From NCBI GenBank assembly GCA_019415335.1, contig DXKH01000135.1:124001-188000 (forward strand): a DNA stretch of 64,000 nucleotides, in the 5' to 3' direction. The notes under the pieces were generated by a model. That model ran no database searches. It worked only from the letters and a program-made list of their open reading frames with translations, and had not been told where the DNA came from. Made by a program: the position numbers and the translations under genes. This stretch comes from Citrobacter sp. (GTDB lineage: Bacteria > Pseudomonadota > Gammaproteobacteria > Enterobacterales > Enterobacteriaceae). Numbering within the stretch: the stretch's first letter is position 1; every line of letters begins with the position of its first letter. This document shows, one piece after another, positions 19,264 through 28,000 of this stretch.

Positions 19264-19726
19264 TCTGAAGCCCCGGATATTCTTCTACGGTGTACAGGCG
19301 GCCGACGTTGCGGTTAAGCGGATTGATACGCGTCAGGCTGCATGTGACGTCCTTGTCATCCATCGAACAGTCAGATACATAGAGCGTCCATGTTTTAATG
19401 GCCGTGCTCATATCTGCGGAATCAAACACCTGATAGGTTGCGGAGATCGGCGTGATGCGCGCGTGCGCTTTCCAGAGTTTCAGCTTCTGCTTAAAGTCCT
19501 GAGCCAGTCGGCTGAACTTAACTGTACTGTCGAGTACCGGCGTATTGCTCTGCTGACTTTCCGTCAGTTCCATCAGGCACGGCGTGAACACCTGACCGCC
19601 GAGAGTTTTGGGGAATATCTGGTTATTCACCAGACGCACATACCCGAATGTCTCGTTGTAGAAGGTGATGGTTTCGTACAGGATCCGGTTCGGGCGCTGG
19701 CTTTGAAATTCTCGCAATGTAGGCAT
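19256..19726 (-). CDS. DUF1833-type minor tail protein
   Basis: 156 residues starting MPTLREFQSQRPNRILYETI. It resembles the DUF1833 family found just before the NlpC/P60 gene in siphophage tail operons, the position of lambda L. It is beta-rich (FGYVRLVNNQIFPKTLGGQ). Probable role: baseplate or tail-tip ring component linking tube and tip. It has 1-base and 8-base overlaps with its neighbours, so it is translated within a continuous operon. Confidence 0.65.
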   Translation of the reverse strand: MPTLREFQSQRPNRILYETITFYNETFGYVRLVNNQIFPKTLGGQVFTPCLMELTESQQSNTPVLDSTVKFSRLAQDFKQKLKLWKAHARITPISATYQVFDSADMSTAIKTWTLYVSDCSMDDKDVTCSLTRINPLNRNVGRLYTVEEYPGLQNV

Positions 19727-20220
19727 TACGGCACCCTCGGCAAGCTTTGCGGATCTCGATCGTCAGGATACCCGGTCACGATAATGTCGAGCCATGAAGC
19801 CCACGGCGGAGGAAGCTCAACAATGATGTCGTCAAATTCGTCATCAGAGTTAACCAGTTCACGCGCGATAACGTCACCGCTCCAGGTGAAGATTGAACCT
19901 GATTGCGACCACGACGGCCAGGCGATGAAGTGCAACTCCTGCACCTCAATACCTGTTCCGCCTGTTCCGGTACCGACAGGCATCGTGAACCACTGGTTGC
20001 AGTTGTCCAGGTAGTTTGGGCTGCGCAACCACTGCATGAACGCCCGGTGCTGGTCACGCGTGAATATCCATGTCAGCGAGAACGACGTTTTCAGGTCATC
20101 AGTCAGTTTCTGGAATATCGGCGCGCCGACCGTTGGCTGATCCGTTCGAAAACCAGTATCGGTTGTCGGTGACTTTCCTTTTTGCGCCAGCGGTAGCCAG
20201 TCTGGATATGGTATTGGCAT
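19726..20220 (-). CDS. Minor tail protein, distal-tail (gpM-like) candidate
   Basis: 164 residues; the family is not recognised with certainty. The content of aromatic residues (PYPDWLPLAQKGK, FSLTWIFTRDQHRAFMQWL) resembles small phage tail proteins that follow the tape measure, the position of lambda M. It begins exactly where the tape measure ends (shared base at 20220). Function as a distal tail or tip-assembly protein is inferred from position only. Confidence 0.55.
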   Translation of the reverse strand: MPIPYPDWLPLAQKGKSPTTDTGFRTDQPTVGAPIFQKLTDDLKTSFSLTWIFTRDQHRAFMQWLRSPNYLDNCNQWFTMPVGTGTGGTGIEVQELHFIAWPSWSQSGSIFTWSGDVIARELVNSDDEFDDIIVELPPPWASWLDIIVTGYPDDRDPQSLPRVP

Positions 20221-22553
20221 TATTCCCTCGCTTTACGTGGTGCCTGATGGTTCTGCTGAATGGCCTGGCTAACGCGCCCCCCTTGATTGAGGTCAGCGAC
20301 GATCATGTCGATGGTCACGCCGTTGCCATCCTGAGAAGCCTGAGCGTCTACCGTTGCGCCGGTATAATTTTGAATGTTGATGTAGACAGGAACCGACTCA
20401 CCGCCGGAACCTGACGTCATCTGCTTGTTACTGATGACACGCCCATTATCGCCGGGGATCATGTACTGTTTGCCGGTACTGGCACGGTAGATTTCAGGCA
20501 TGCCGCCCTCACCTACCTGGTACATCGAGCCGGCAGCAACCGGACCGCCGTTTTTACGCTTACCAGCCAGCCCACCAGCAAGGGCCATCGCTGCCACAAG
20601 AGCCGCAATACCGATCGCCGCAGCACCACCGAAAGAACCGATTGAAGCTACGGCAGCCGCCGGAGTCCAGACTGCCATCGTTGTCGTCGCTGCCGTGGTG
20701 CTTGCTGCAGTTGTGGTTGCAAGTCCAGCCGTCTGAGCCGCAGTAGCTGCTGCAACAGCAGAAACCTGTGCGGTCTGTCCCATCACAGCTGATTTAACCC
20801 AGTCAATACCCATCTGGACAACTGCGTTAATTGCGCTGTTAAGGGCGTTGCTTACCAGTGATGAGATTGCTTCCTGAGCAGACATACTTCCGGTAATAAT
20901 CCCGGTGAAAGCATTGCTGGCATTGTTGCCGAATGAAGTGAAAGCCGCCCCTGCCATCTGCGTTGCCAGGTTGAGTTGCGTCCACTCTTCAAACATCGCA
21001 GCAGAACGCTGTTGCCGGTACTGAAGTTCTATAGCGGCGCGCGCTGCCTCGGCCTGCGCAATCTTTTGAGGGTACAGCAGTGCGTACTGGTTAATATCAG
21101 CCATGTCCTGCTGATATTGGCTGTCCAGTCCGGCTGTTTTGCTGGTACGCCCCTGAATCGCGCTGAACTTGTTACTGGCCTCTGAGCGCTCCTTCTCTGC
21201 TTTCGCCTGCTCGCGGATTGCATTGGCGTTATCCCATGTCTTCGCAGCATATTCACCAGCAAGTGCTATCTGCTGTTCAGTAGCGGATTTCCCCAATGAC
21301 TGCTGAGCATTAAGAACAGCCTGAGCACGCGATAACTCACCGACACTTGTTGCTGACAGTTCAGACTTCTGCCGCATCTCGTCAAGTTTTTGCGCTATTT
21401 GATCCTGCGTCCTGGCGTATTGCTCTGCGTCTTTCTGAGCCTGCGATTTACCTGCTTTCGGCTTGTTGCCGGTAGAGGTCGTTTTAATCTGAATTGGTTT
21501 GGTGTTGGCTGCCTGATTTGATGCCTTAGTAACTGCATCAAGGTCTCCAACGAGCATAGCGGCTCTATTGCTAAGACCGGCAAGCGCTTTGTTTTGTGCC
21601 TCCCAGCCATCAAGGCCAAGCCATCCCCATGTCCGCGCCCGACGCTCGAACATTTCACCAGTGCTTGTCAGATCAGAAATCTGAGATGCCGCCGATGCAG
21701 TTTTTCCTACCAGGCGATCGAGAGCGGCCGTTACGGAATCTATAACCGCTACGAGTCCTGTACTGGCTCCTGTTGCCTGGTTAATGGAGTCAACCATTCC
21801 AAGCATGGAGTTCGTGAGCGCGGTATTGGCCTGTGACAGCGTTCTGGGTAATTTTTCGAACTCTGCATTTACCACACCAGTCTGTTTTTGAATAGCGTTG
21901 AGAGCGTCTTCAGCAGTTAGCTTCCCTTCCAGCATTCTTTGCCGTAACTCGCCAATGCTGACGCCCATGCCGGCTGCAATCTGGCGAGCCAGTTCAGGCA
22001 TCTGTTCAAGGATGGAGTTAAATTCCTCCGCCCTGACAGTGCCAGATGAAATAGACTGGCCGAACTGACGTAGAGCGTTAGCCATTTCCTCAGATGAGGA
22101 TCCGCCTATGCGCCCAATTTTCTGCAAAGTCTCAGTTAACTGGAGCACTTGCCCATTTGTCGCTCCGGTATCGCGTAATGCAGTGCTCAATGATTCCCAT
22201 AACTTAGCTGTATCCTGAAGAGAGCCACCAGTTGCCGAACTGATACGCATCAGGCTTTGCATGGTTTGTGAAGCGGTTTCTGCGCTCCCGGTTAGGCGCT
22301 CAATCCGTGCATTTAATTGCGACATGTTGTCGGCAGCAACAAGGAATGCCTTTCCCCAATCAGCAACAATAGACGCAGCAATTGCTCCTGCAACTTTGTT
22401 GATTCCAGTTTGCAACTGGTCCATTTTTTTTGCTGCACCAGCAGCTGAATTTCCGATTGAGTCCAGAGTTTTATTGGCTTTACCCTGCGCCTTCAGCAAG
22501 CCAGATACATCGGCCTCGATGTCGTAGTAAATCTCGCCTGCTTTTTCAGCCAT
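20220..22553 (-). CDS. Tail tape-measure protein
   Basis: 777 residues. Long helical, Ala/Gln/Ser-rich sequence with a tape-measure N-terminal domain (ADVSGLLKAQGKANKTLDSIG, then LSQANTALTNSMLGMVDS). Hydrophobic segments lie near the C-terminus (AAAIGIAALVAAMALAGGLAG). It sets tail length and is ejected with the DNA. I start at ATG 22553, with GGAG 7 bases upstream, rather than the GTG at 22556. The short length predicts a short flexible tail of roughly 110-120 nm, by the usual rule of about 0.15 nm per residue. Confidence 0.88.
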   Translation of the reverse strand: MAEKAGEIYYDIEADVSGLLKAQGKANKTLDSIGNSAAGAAKKMDQLQTGINKVAGAIAASIVADWGKAFLVAADNMSQLNARIERLTGSAETASQTMQSLMRISSATGGSLQDTAKLWESLSTALRDTGATNGQVLQLTETLQKIGRIGGSSSEEMANALRQFGQSISSGTVRAEEFNSILEQMPELARQIAAGMGVSIGELRQRMLEGKLTAEDALNAIQKQTGVVNAEFEKLPRTLSQANTALTNSMLGMVDSINQATGASTGLVAVIDSVTAALDRLVGKTASAASQISDLTSTGEMFERRARTWGWLGLDGWEAQNKALAGLSNRAAMLVGDLDAVTKASNQAANTKPIQIKTTSTGNKPKAGKSQAQKDAEQYARTQDQIAQKLDEMRQKSELSATSVGELSRAQAVLNAQQSLGKSATEQQIALAGEYAAKTWDNANAIREQAKAEKERSEASNKFSAIQGRTSKTAGLDSQYQQDMADINQYALLYPQKIAQAEAARAAIELQYRQQRSAAMFEEWTQLNLATQMAGAAFTSFGNNASNAFTGIITGSMSAQEAISSLVSNALNSAINAVVQMGIDWVKSAVMGQTAQVSAVAAATAAQTAGLATTTAASTTAATTTMAVWTPAAAVASIGSFGGAAAIGIAALVAAMALAGGLAGKRKNGGPVAAGSMYQVGEGGMPEIYRASTGKQYMIPGDNGRVISNKQMTSGSGGESVPVYINIQNYTGATVDAQASQDGNGVTIDMIVADLNQGGRVSQAIQQNHQAPRKARE

Positions 22554-22570
22554 CACTTTTCTCCGGGCAT

Positions 22571-22593
22571 AAAAAAACCACCCAGTGGTGGTT
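22571..22593 (-). terminator. Intrinsic terminator before the tape-measure gene
   Basis: Leftward hairpin AACCACC-ACTG-GGTGGTT followed by T7 on the minus strand, between the tail chaperone and tape-measure genes. It ends about 18 bases before the tape-measure start and would stop unmodified RNA polymerase. Confidence 0.85.
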
Positions 22594-22607
22594 AGTTACT
22601 CATTATC

Positions 22608-23351
22608 TCAAGAGGCTTTCTTTGTTAATTTTTCGCGCTCAATCATTTCCTGCCATCGGCGATCATCATCATCCATAACCGCATCATACTCTTCCCTGGT
22701 GAAGCCTTTCTGGTCAGGGTACTTCGAGCTCAGCATCATGGAAAATTCGGTCATGGTAAGGTTTTCTGCTTCTTCTCTGCTGATACCGAAATGATTACGC
22801 GCAGCCATGATGTACTCGGTCGCATGAAACGCTGGTGTCGTCTCCTTGGTTTCATGCTTCTGCAACTTACGAACCTTCGCCCGGCCAATAATGCCATGCA
22901 TGATCAGTGACTGAGCTATAAGAATCAGGTTCTCAGGAGGCAGTGCGCCGCGGCGCCATACAAACGCACGCCTGCCAGTGCGTGATGGCTCATGCCAGCC
23001 AATTAGTTCTGCACAATCTTCGTCACAGCAAGATTGAATCACGTTGATGGATGAGAGTAAGGCCTCGCGTAAAAAAGCTGCCGATCCTACCGCATCGATG
23101 GCCCATCGCGGAAATGTAACATCACCGAAATAGTGAGCATAAAACTTCCGCTGATGTTCTGGTATCGCACTGTGAATTTCTCTCGCTTCCTCGAGCATCT
23201 TAGCTACGTCGTCATTGAACAACGCATAGAAAGTGCGGACTATATGCTCTGGTTCGCCGATCCGCGTCATGTTACGGAAGGATGGACGAAAGAAGTATTC
23301 ACGGCCGCCAGCGCCGATAAGGCACTCACCAATTTCTTTCAAAGGGGTCAT
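22608..23351 (-). CDS. Putative tail assembly chaperone region protein
   Basis: 247 residues from ATG 23351, which has GGAG 8 bases upstream; a longer start at 23363 (METD) is possible. It lies between the tail tube and tape-measure genes, the position of tail assembly chaperones. It resembles the DUF6246-type proteins of phages with this structural module (KEIGECLIGAGGREYFFRPSF). I see no separate frameshift product and no slippery heptamer near the end, so it may act as a single chaperone. Function is inferred from position. Confidence 0.6.
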   Translation of the reverse strand: MTPLKEIGECLIGAGGREYFFRPSFRNMTRIGEPEHIVRTFYALFNDDVAKMLEEAREIHSAIPEHQRKFYAHYFGDVTFPRWAIDAVGSAAFLREALLSSINVIQSCCDEDCAELIGWHEPSRTGRRAFVWRRGALPPENLILIAQSLIMHGIIGRAKVRKLQKHETKETTPAFHATEYIMAARNHFGISREEAENLTMTEFSMMLSSKYPDQKGFTREEYDAVMDDDDRRWQEMIEREKLTKKAS

Positions 23352-23401
23352 ATCGGTCTCCATAACCAGTATCAAGGGCAGCACGCCGCCCTTTGTAGTG
23401 A

Positions 23402-24157
23402 TTACGGCGCAGCAGTGACGGTAACAGCGCAGGTGTCGGTGAAGTCTCCGTCTGCGGTTGTAGCGGTAATAGTCGCTGTGCCGGCGGCGACGGCCGTTAC
23501 CAGGCCGGTTGAGCTGACGGTGGCGATAGATGGTGCCGAAGTCGTCCAGGTAATCGCCTTGTTAGTCGCGTCGGTTGGCTGAACTGCACCGCTCAATTGC
23601 TGGGTAGCGCCAACGACCAGAGAAGCAGTTGCAGGGGTAACCTCAACGCCAGTGGCCGCGATAGAGTCAGCGACCTCAAACACAACGGTGTCGGCGTCGT
23701 AGACCTTCCACTCGCCGGAGAAGGTGGAGATATCGCTGGTACCGAAGTCACCAGACCATGACGTGGTGTTCATGTAACCCTGGATGTAAGTACCGGCGTT
23801 CTCACCCGCGAAGTCGAAACGCACCCACAGGTTAGGCTGACGTCCTGCCTGTACTTCATCAAAGATGTACTTCGACAGACGCCACGCGCCAATCTCGTTG
23901 TCTTTATCGGACTTGCGAAACTCTCCTTCACCGGAGATCGTCAGATCCATGTTGTTGACCAGGTTTTCCACCAGCCCTTTAGCATCATCTGCCTCGGAGT
24001 TGATAGTGTTCATCGAATAGTCGATGCCCTTGGTCGTCATAGCGCCGAGACGCTTCCACTCGGAAAGCGCTGGCACTGCGTCGGGGCAGCCAAAGGCCAT
24101 GCGTAGCACAGCTACTTTCCCGATCAGCTTGCCAAAATCATTAGCACAGCCTTGCAT
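23402..24157 (-). CDS. Major tail tube protein with C-terminal Ig-like (BIG_2) domain
   Basis: 251 residues. Residues 1-165 are the tube domain (KRLGAMTTKGIDYSMNTINS, WVRFDFAGENAG). Residues 170-248 form a bacterial Ig-like domain 2 with the signatures VEVTPATASLVVGATQQLSG and GLVTAVAAGTATITATT. Lambda gpV has the same layout, where the Ig domain decorates the outside of the tube and may help adsorption to cell surfaces. It follows a terminator and precedes the chaperone gene. Confidence 0.85.
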   Translation of the reverse strand: MQGCANDFGKLIGKVAVLRMAFGCPDAVPALSEWKRLGAMTTKGIDYSMNTINSEADDAKGLVENLVNNMDLTISGEGEFRKSDKDNEIGAWRLSKYIFDEVQAGRQPNLWVRFDFAGENAGTYIQGYMNTTSWSGDFGTSDISTFSGEWKVYDADTVVFEVADSIAATGVEVTPATASLVVGATQQLSGAVQPTDATNKAITWTTSAPSIATVSSTGLVTAVAAGTATITATTADGDFTDTCAVTVTAAP

Positions 24158-24172
24158 GTGTACCTCTCAAAT

Positions 24173-24197
24173 AAAAAAGGCCGCCGGATGGCAGCCT
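24173..24197 (-). terminator. Intrinsic terminator before the tail tube gene (repeat module copy 1)
   Basis: Leftward hairpin AGGCTGCC-ATCC-GGCGGCCT followed by T6 on the minus strand. The plus-strand ATAAAAAAGGCCGCC is shared with the terminators at 25078 and 29846. Confidence 0.85.
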
Positions 24198-24215
24198 GAT
24201 GGGTTGGTAATGGGG

Positions 24216-24599
24216 TTATTCTCCGTAAACGCACATGAACTGGAGTCGGAAGACTATTCGCCCTTCTTCTGTGAGCACCGGCGCGGGGATTGCGCCCATG
24301 TTCTGGATGTAGCCGACACACTCGTCAGCCATTGGGTTAGCCTGGACGTAATCGACGATGCGCTGCACGGCGCTGAGAGCGTCTTTGCGCTTATCTTTTG
24401 CGCCGACGACGTCGACCAGAACGTGATATTCCGAACCTAGATCGGTACGGATATTTGACCCGCCGTTTGGCCTGAATACCATGATCGCCTTCGACAGGTC
24501 GCCGGGGTCGTCGTACATCAGCTGTTGCACCGTGAAGCCGGTCGTTAGCCCGGCGTCGCCGAACATGTTGCGCACCCGCTCGTGCATCATGGGTGTCAT
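24216..24599 (-). CDS. Tail terminator-like protein
   Basis: 127 residues. It resembles phage tail-termination proteins (gpU-type) in size, in its alpha/beta pattern (YHVLVDVVGAKDKRKDALSA, RIVFRLQFMCVYGE), and in its place between the HK97-gp10-like gene and the tail tube. It would cap the tail tube when the right length is reached and join it to the head. It overlaps the upstream gene by 4 bases (ATGA). Confidence 0.6.
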   Translation of the reverse strand: MTPMMHERVRNMFGDAGLTTGFTVQQLMYDDPGDLSKAIMVFRPNGGSNIRTDLGSEYHVLVDVVGAKDKRKDALSAVQRIVDYVQANPMADECVGYIQNMGAIPAPVLTEEGRIVFRLQFMCVYGE

Positions 24600-25060
24600 A
24601 GCGAAAGCTCCTTGCGCATCACCGCATCAACGTTATCGCGCTCGTCATTTGCGCCTTTGGTCAGGAATTGGGGCTCACCATGCGGATCCCAGTAGTTGCC
24701 ATTTCCTGTCCCGCCACCGAACTCTTTCGGTTTCTGAGGGCCGAACTCAGACCTGTTGCTGGTCACACCGAAGTGCGCGCGCGGCTGGCCTTTCAGCTTG
24801 CCTGACGCCTCATGCACGTAGGCGGCATAGTTGGCTGAGTAACCGATGCGCCCGGTGATGAGCACCCCGCCAGCGTTGATTTCGCGGAACTGGCTATTAA
24901 TCAGAGTTGAGGTGTCGATCGGGGTGTAATACGCAGCCCGCGCGCCAATCAGCAACATAGCTGATTGTAAGGCGCGTACCACTTTGCGCCCACGCACATC
25001 ATTGATGATGTCGTTCAGATTCTTCTTCGCCTGGCCAATGCCCTTCACTTTGATGCCCAT
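24596..25060 (-). CDS. HK97 gp10-like head-tail joining / tail completion protein
   Basis: 154 residues. The N-terminal half (GIKVKGIGQAKKNLNDII, then SAMLLIGARAAYYTPIDTST) and the sequence NYAAYVHEASGKLKGQPRAHFG are typical of the HK97-gp10/SPP1-gp16.1 group, which acts in tail completion or head-tail joining. Overlap with the tail-terminator gene supports the assignment. A terminator follows its upstream neighbour, 18 bases past this start. Confidence 0.75.
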   Translation of the reverse strand: MGIKVKGIGQAKKNLNDIINDVRGRKVVRALQSAMLLIGARAAYYTPIDTSTLINSQFREINAGGVLITGRIGYSANYAAYVHEASGKLKGQPRAHFGVTSNRSEFGPQKPKEFGGGTGNGNYWDPHGEPQFLTKGANDERDNVDAVMRKELSL

Positions 25061-25077
25061 GGCTTTCTCCAGGCAAT

Positions 25078-25100
25078 AAAAAAGGCCGCCGTAGCGACCT
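25078..25100 (-). terminator. Intrinsic terminator in the head-tail joining region (repeat module copy 2)
   Basis: Leftward hairpin AGGTCGC-TACG-GCGGCCT followed by T6 on the minus strand. It is almost identical to the module at 29846-29869. Confidence 0.8.
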
Positions 25101-25116
25101 GTTTTTGATATTTTCT

Positions 25117-25311
25117 TTACTTAAATCGGATGTCTAGAGATTCGACAGTTAATGATTTCCTGCCTTGCACTTCATCCCATGACCACTCGCTGTCATAAAT
25201 TTTCTTTGGGTCATTACGGATCTCAACAGCGAACCTAACGAGAGCATCTGCAATCATTTCCGATACATCTTGAGATGCTTTATCAAAGTCCAAATCTTTT
25301 ACTTCTCTCAT
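25117..25311 (-). CDS. Small hypothetical protein in the head-tail region
   Basis: 64 residues from ATG 25311, preferred because GAGG lies 7 bases upstream; an ATG at 25326 lacks a visible site. Family not recognised. It is charged and helical (DFDKASQDVSEMIADALVRF) and ends DIRFK. It sits between two joining-protein genes and is flanked by a terminator on one side and an 80-base gap on the other, which suggests a late insertion. It does not look like a conserved virion part. Confidence 0.55.
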   Translation of the reverse strand: MREVKDLDFDKASQDVSEMIADALVRFAVEIRNDPKKIYDSEWSWDEVQGRKSLTVESLDIRFK

Positions 25312-25405
25312 ACACAACCTCGTCATAGTTGCTCGTCATTAAATTGTGGCAACCCGGTGACGTTTCCGGGCTTTCGGTGATCAGCCTAGCCACTACGTGA
25401 TTTTA

Positions 25406-25753
25406 TCATACGCCCGTCAGGATGGCGTAATCATCAGCCAGGCGCTCGAACGTGTCTGCGTAGCGAATAACCTGCCGCACCTCGTCGGCACCGGCCACAA
25501 CCGGGTCGGCTTCTGTCGATACGCCAATCAGCAGGTAATCACCTGCGGCCGCGAGAGCGAACTCCGTCCAGAGGGTGTTCTTCACGACGATTTCAGCGCC
25601 CATACTGGCTAACTTCTTGCTGAGACCTCCCTCATAGTCACAGAGGATTTGCTCAGGAGCGGCATAACCCAGCGGGTCGCCATATTCGTTATTGCCTAGG
25701 TTTCGCCAGATTGTCGCTCTGGCGGTATATGACCAGTTCGCTACGCTCGACAT
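25406..25753 (-). CDS. Head-tail connector-region protein
   Basis: 115 residues (MSSVANWSYTARATIWRNLG). Beta-rich, and similar in character to small neck or stopper proteins of siphophages, where this slot holds the gpFII-type head-closure protein. Position between the capsid-side connector (26248-26628) and the gp10-like protein supports a role in the neck. The assignment rests on position and size. Confidence 0.55.
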   Translation of the reverse strand: MSSVANWSYTARATIWRNLGNNEYGDPLGYAAPEQILCDYEGGLSKKLASMGAEIVVKNTLWTEFALAAAGDYLLIGVSTEADPVVAGADEVRQVIRYADTFERLADDYAILTGV

Positions 25754-25763
25754 CGCTCACTCC

Positions 25764-26081
25764 TCAAAGCTCTGGTAGCGGCACCGTCATGCCTGCCATG
25801 CTATGCGTACAGTCATTCAGATATTGGATCTGCCCATCTGTCACAAATGAATGGCAGGTAAACGGCTTGTCTTTCGTGGCGTCGTCAAACTGTTCTGGGT
25901 CATCGCTGGGCATGAAGCCAGTAACCAAAACGCTTGGAGTCAGCGTCGGCTTATCAACGCTTCCATTCCATCCCCATCGCGGACCATTGCCAATGCCAAC
26001 CTGCACCACATGGCGACTGCCGCACCCTGGACACATGAACGATAAACGGTTATCGCTCGCCTTCTTCACTCGCTCTGTCAT
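25764..26081 (-). CDS. Small zinc-ribbon-like phage protein (DUF6527-type)
   Basis: 105 residues from ATG 26081, which overlaps the stop of the preceding 56-residue gene. It carries a CPGCG motif at about residues 17-21, later single Cys/His residues (PFTCHSFV, LNDCTHSMAG), and ends TVPLPEL. This combination is typical of the DUF6527 family of mobile elements, sometimes mis-annotated as ammonia monooxygenase. A metal-binding role is likely and the biological function is unknown. It is an unusual insertion among connector genes. Confidence 0.65.
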   Translation of the reverse strand: MTERVKKASDNRLSFMCPGCGSRHVVQVGIGNGPRWGWNGSVDKPTLTPSVLVTGFMPSDDPEQFDDATKDKPFTCHSFVTDGQIQYLNDCTHSMAGMTVPLPEL

Positions 26082-26248
26082 TCTTTCCACCTCAGCACCT
26101 TCGCGCCAGTTGCCCGAATGCGAGGGCAGTTGATATGCCACTCGCCGTCCGATTTCACATAGCCAGTAGTCTCCCGCCCGGTGTCAGTCATCACCCAGAC
26201 GCTGGTAAACGAGCGAGGAAGGCGGACGCTAACAGATGTCCACGCCAT
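26078..26248 (-). CDS. Small hypothetical protein
   Basis: 56 residues, MAWTSVSVRLPRSFTSVWVM at the start, with a glycine turn and a tryptophan near the end (LRWKE). It is tightly packed: its start overlaps the upstream connector gene stop by one base, and its TGA overlaps the next start (ATGA). Such overlaps on both sides indicate a real gene. The family is not recognised; a short beta-rich domain is likely. Confidence 0.6.
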   Translation of the reverse strand: MAWTSVSVRLPRSFTSVWVMTDTGRETTGYVKSDGEWHINCPRIRATGAKVLRWKE

Positions 26249-26628
26249 CAGCAGCCCCCTACCACCATGAACAGGCCGACGCTGTTACCGGCGCTGATTG
26301 GCAGCTCACTGGTGCATCCGCTGGTATCGAGCCGGGCCAACGAGTCGCGCAACCAGGTAATGCTGTCGTCGCCATATTCAAACGAACGGGACGCGCCAGA
26401 CGGCGCACCCTGCGATTTGATGCGGCGCGCGCCGGATGACGTAGCCATAAGCGCGGAGGCGTACATCAAGATCAGCTTCGCAGTGCAATCATCGTATCCA
26501 GCGCCATCGAGGCACGGGATTATTTTGTTGACCGCGCAGAGAATCGGATCCAGCAATGCCATGGGAATGGTGTAACCCAATTCACCGAGGTACGCCTGCA
26601 CGTCTGCCGCTGTGATTGGGTCAGCCAT
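26248..26628 (-). CDS. Head-tail connector (adaptor) protein
   Basis: 126 residues. The start MADPITAADVQAYLGELGYT and the helical body with LILMYASALM resemble the gp6/gp15-type adaptor proteins that bind the portal after packaging (the DUF4054 or DUF7370-like group). It lies directly after the capsid-side genes and before the neck genes. Function is inferred from fold-like pattern and position. Confidence 0.6.
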   Translation of the reverse strand: MADPITAADVQAYLGELGYTIPMALLDPILCAVNKIIPCLDGAGYDDCTAKLILMYASALMATSSGARRIKSQGAPSGASRSFEYGDDSITWLRDSLARLDTSGCTSELPISAGNSVGLFMVVGGC

Positions 26629-26630
26629 GG

Positions 26631-26918
26631 TTATTTCGCCTTTTTCTTCAGCTCGTCGATTTGTTTCTGAGCCTCGTCGAGGTCAGCCTGCAGCTTTGCG
26701 TTGTCAGCAGTCAGCGACTCCACTTTGCCACTGGCCTCGTCGAGGTCAGCCTGCAGCTTTTGCACGTCGGCAGGTGTCGCAACTTCCAGGACCTGGTCGC
26801 TTACCGGGATCGCTTTGCCAGCCAACCACAGCGGGAGAGTCTCACCTTTGTAGACTTCACCCTTTTTCAGTTCGTGGCTGTCGTGGGTGAGCAACCATTT
26901 TTGTTCTTTACCAGCCAT
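26631..26918 (-). CDS. Coiled-coil phage structural-region protein
   Basis: 95 residues from ATG 26918. The N-terminal 45 residues are compact and Trp/Lys-rich (QKWLLTHDSHELKKGEVYKG). The C-terminal 45 residues form two nearly identical coiled-coil repeats (KLQADLDEASGKVESL and KLQADLDEAQKQIDEL), ending KKKAK. At DNA level these repeats give the direct repeat GAGGTCAGCCTGCAGCTTT. It lies just after the major capsid gene. Role unknown; it may be a head accessory or scaffold-like part. Confidence 0.65.
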   Translation of the reverse strand: MAGKEQKWLLTHDSHELKKGEVYKGETLPLWLAGKAIPVSDQVLEVATPADVQKLQADLDEASGKVESLTADNAKLQADLDEAQKQIDELKKKAK

Positions 26919-26929
26919 ACGGCCTCCGT

Positions 26930-26954
26930 AAAAAAGATGGGGCCTGAGCCCCAT
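26930..26954 (-). terminator. Intrinsic terminator directly after the major capsid gene
   Basis: Leftward perfect hairpin ATGGGGC-TCAG-GCCCCAT followed by T6 on the minus strand, four bases past the capsid stop codon. It may set a higher dose of capsid mRNA than of the genes that follow. Confidence 0.9.
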
Positions 26955-26957
26955 GAA

Positions 26958-27989
26958 TTATGCTTTTGTCAGCTGGGCGTAACCGGCCTGGCCATTCGCG
27001 TCGTGTTTGAACTGCGGCGCAGCTGCAGCCAGCACGGAGAAGACATAATCGTCTTCCGGATTCTGGCGAGCTTTCGGGCGCATAGTCATCGGCATGCCGT
27101 TGAGGATCTGCACAACGTCAGGGCGCTTGACCACACCCAGCAGTTCGTTTTGCGGTACCTTCGAACCAGGAACAAGCGCCGCAACACCAGGGATTTCCAT
27201 GATGCGGGACAGGATGGTCTTCGGATAGTTGGCCGCGTAGTCGTTCACAGACGCGTAGAACCAGTCTTTGTAGTTCACGTAGATGGTTACCGGGCCGTAG
27301 AAATTCTTGGACTGCAGCAGCCCAATCAGCGCGGAGATGGCGCCGACCCACTGAGCGCCGGTAGCGCCGTTCAGGTCAAGACCATGCGTGCCGGTTGCGC
27401 GGTTTGGCGCAGTGCGCAGGCCGTAAATGGTCGCGCCTCCGACGTTGATGTTTGGATCGCCGTTCAGCACCATGTCTTCCAGCTTCTCAGCCACTTTGCG
27501 CTGATGGTTGGAGATGGCGTCACTGTCCAGAGAGTATCCTTCAGTCTGCGCTGCCAGCATCTGGCGCCAGCCGAAAGTCAGCTCGCTGTCGATGATAGGC
27601 AGCGGAGTGCCTTCGTAATCCATGACAGGCTGATCGCCCTTCGCCTTGCCGCGGCCATCCAGGCTGATGTTTACATCGCCGGAATCTGACAGAGTCATGA
27701 AGTAGTGAACGATCTTACCGAGTGCCATCGGGCGGGAAACGCTGGCGGCCAGGTCGTTAAACACTGACAGCACGTCGCGCTGAACGGTAATCGCAGAGCG
27801 GTCCCATTCACCCCAGACATCTTTCGGCAGCACGGAGGCGTTACCAACGAGCTCGTCGAAGGCAATGAACTTGCCGTTTGCGTCATTAACCGCAAAACCA
27901 TGCTGAGCAGCCATGTTACGCTGCATTGCATCCCAGCGACGACGCGCATTAAGAATCAGCGCCTGCTGTTGTGGAGTAAACTTTAACAT
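26958..27989 (-). CDS. Major capsid protein
   Basis: 343 residues. It has an HK97-fold character without a cleaved N-terminal delta domain. Recognisable parts are the N-terminal arm ([20 protein letters not shown]), an E-loop-like stretch ([20 protein letters not shown]), the spine-helix region ([20 protein letters not shown]) and a beta-rich C-terminal domain ([17 protein letters not shown]). It resembles the encapsulin/linocin-like or DUF6260 group of phage capsids. It lies between the decoration-type protein and a terminator. Confidence 0.8.
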   Translation of the reverse strand: MLKFTPQQQALILNARRRWDAMQRNMAAQHGFAVNDANGKFIAFDELVGNASVLPKDVWGEWDRSAITVQRDVLSVFNDLAASVSRPMALGKIVHYFMTLSDSGDVNISLDGRGKAKGDQPVMDYEGTPLPIIDSELTFGWRQMLAAQTEGYSLDSDAISNHQRKVAEKLEDMVLNGDPNINVGGATIYGLRTAPNRATGTHGLDLNGATGAQWVGAISALIGLLQSKNFYGPVTIYVNYKDWFYASVNDYAANYPKTILSRIMEIPGVAALVPGSKVPQNELLGVVKRPDVVQILNGMPMTMRPKARQNPEDDYVFSVLAAAAPQFKHDANGQAGYAQLTKA

Positions 27990-28000
27990 TCTTGTTTTCC

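Noticed and set aside
26616..27689. 357-residue rightward open frame opposite the capsid gene
   Set aside because: Antisense to two well-supported leftward genes.
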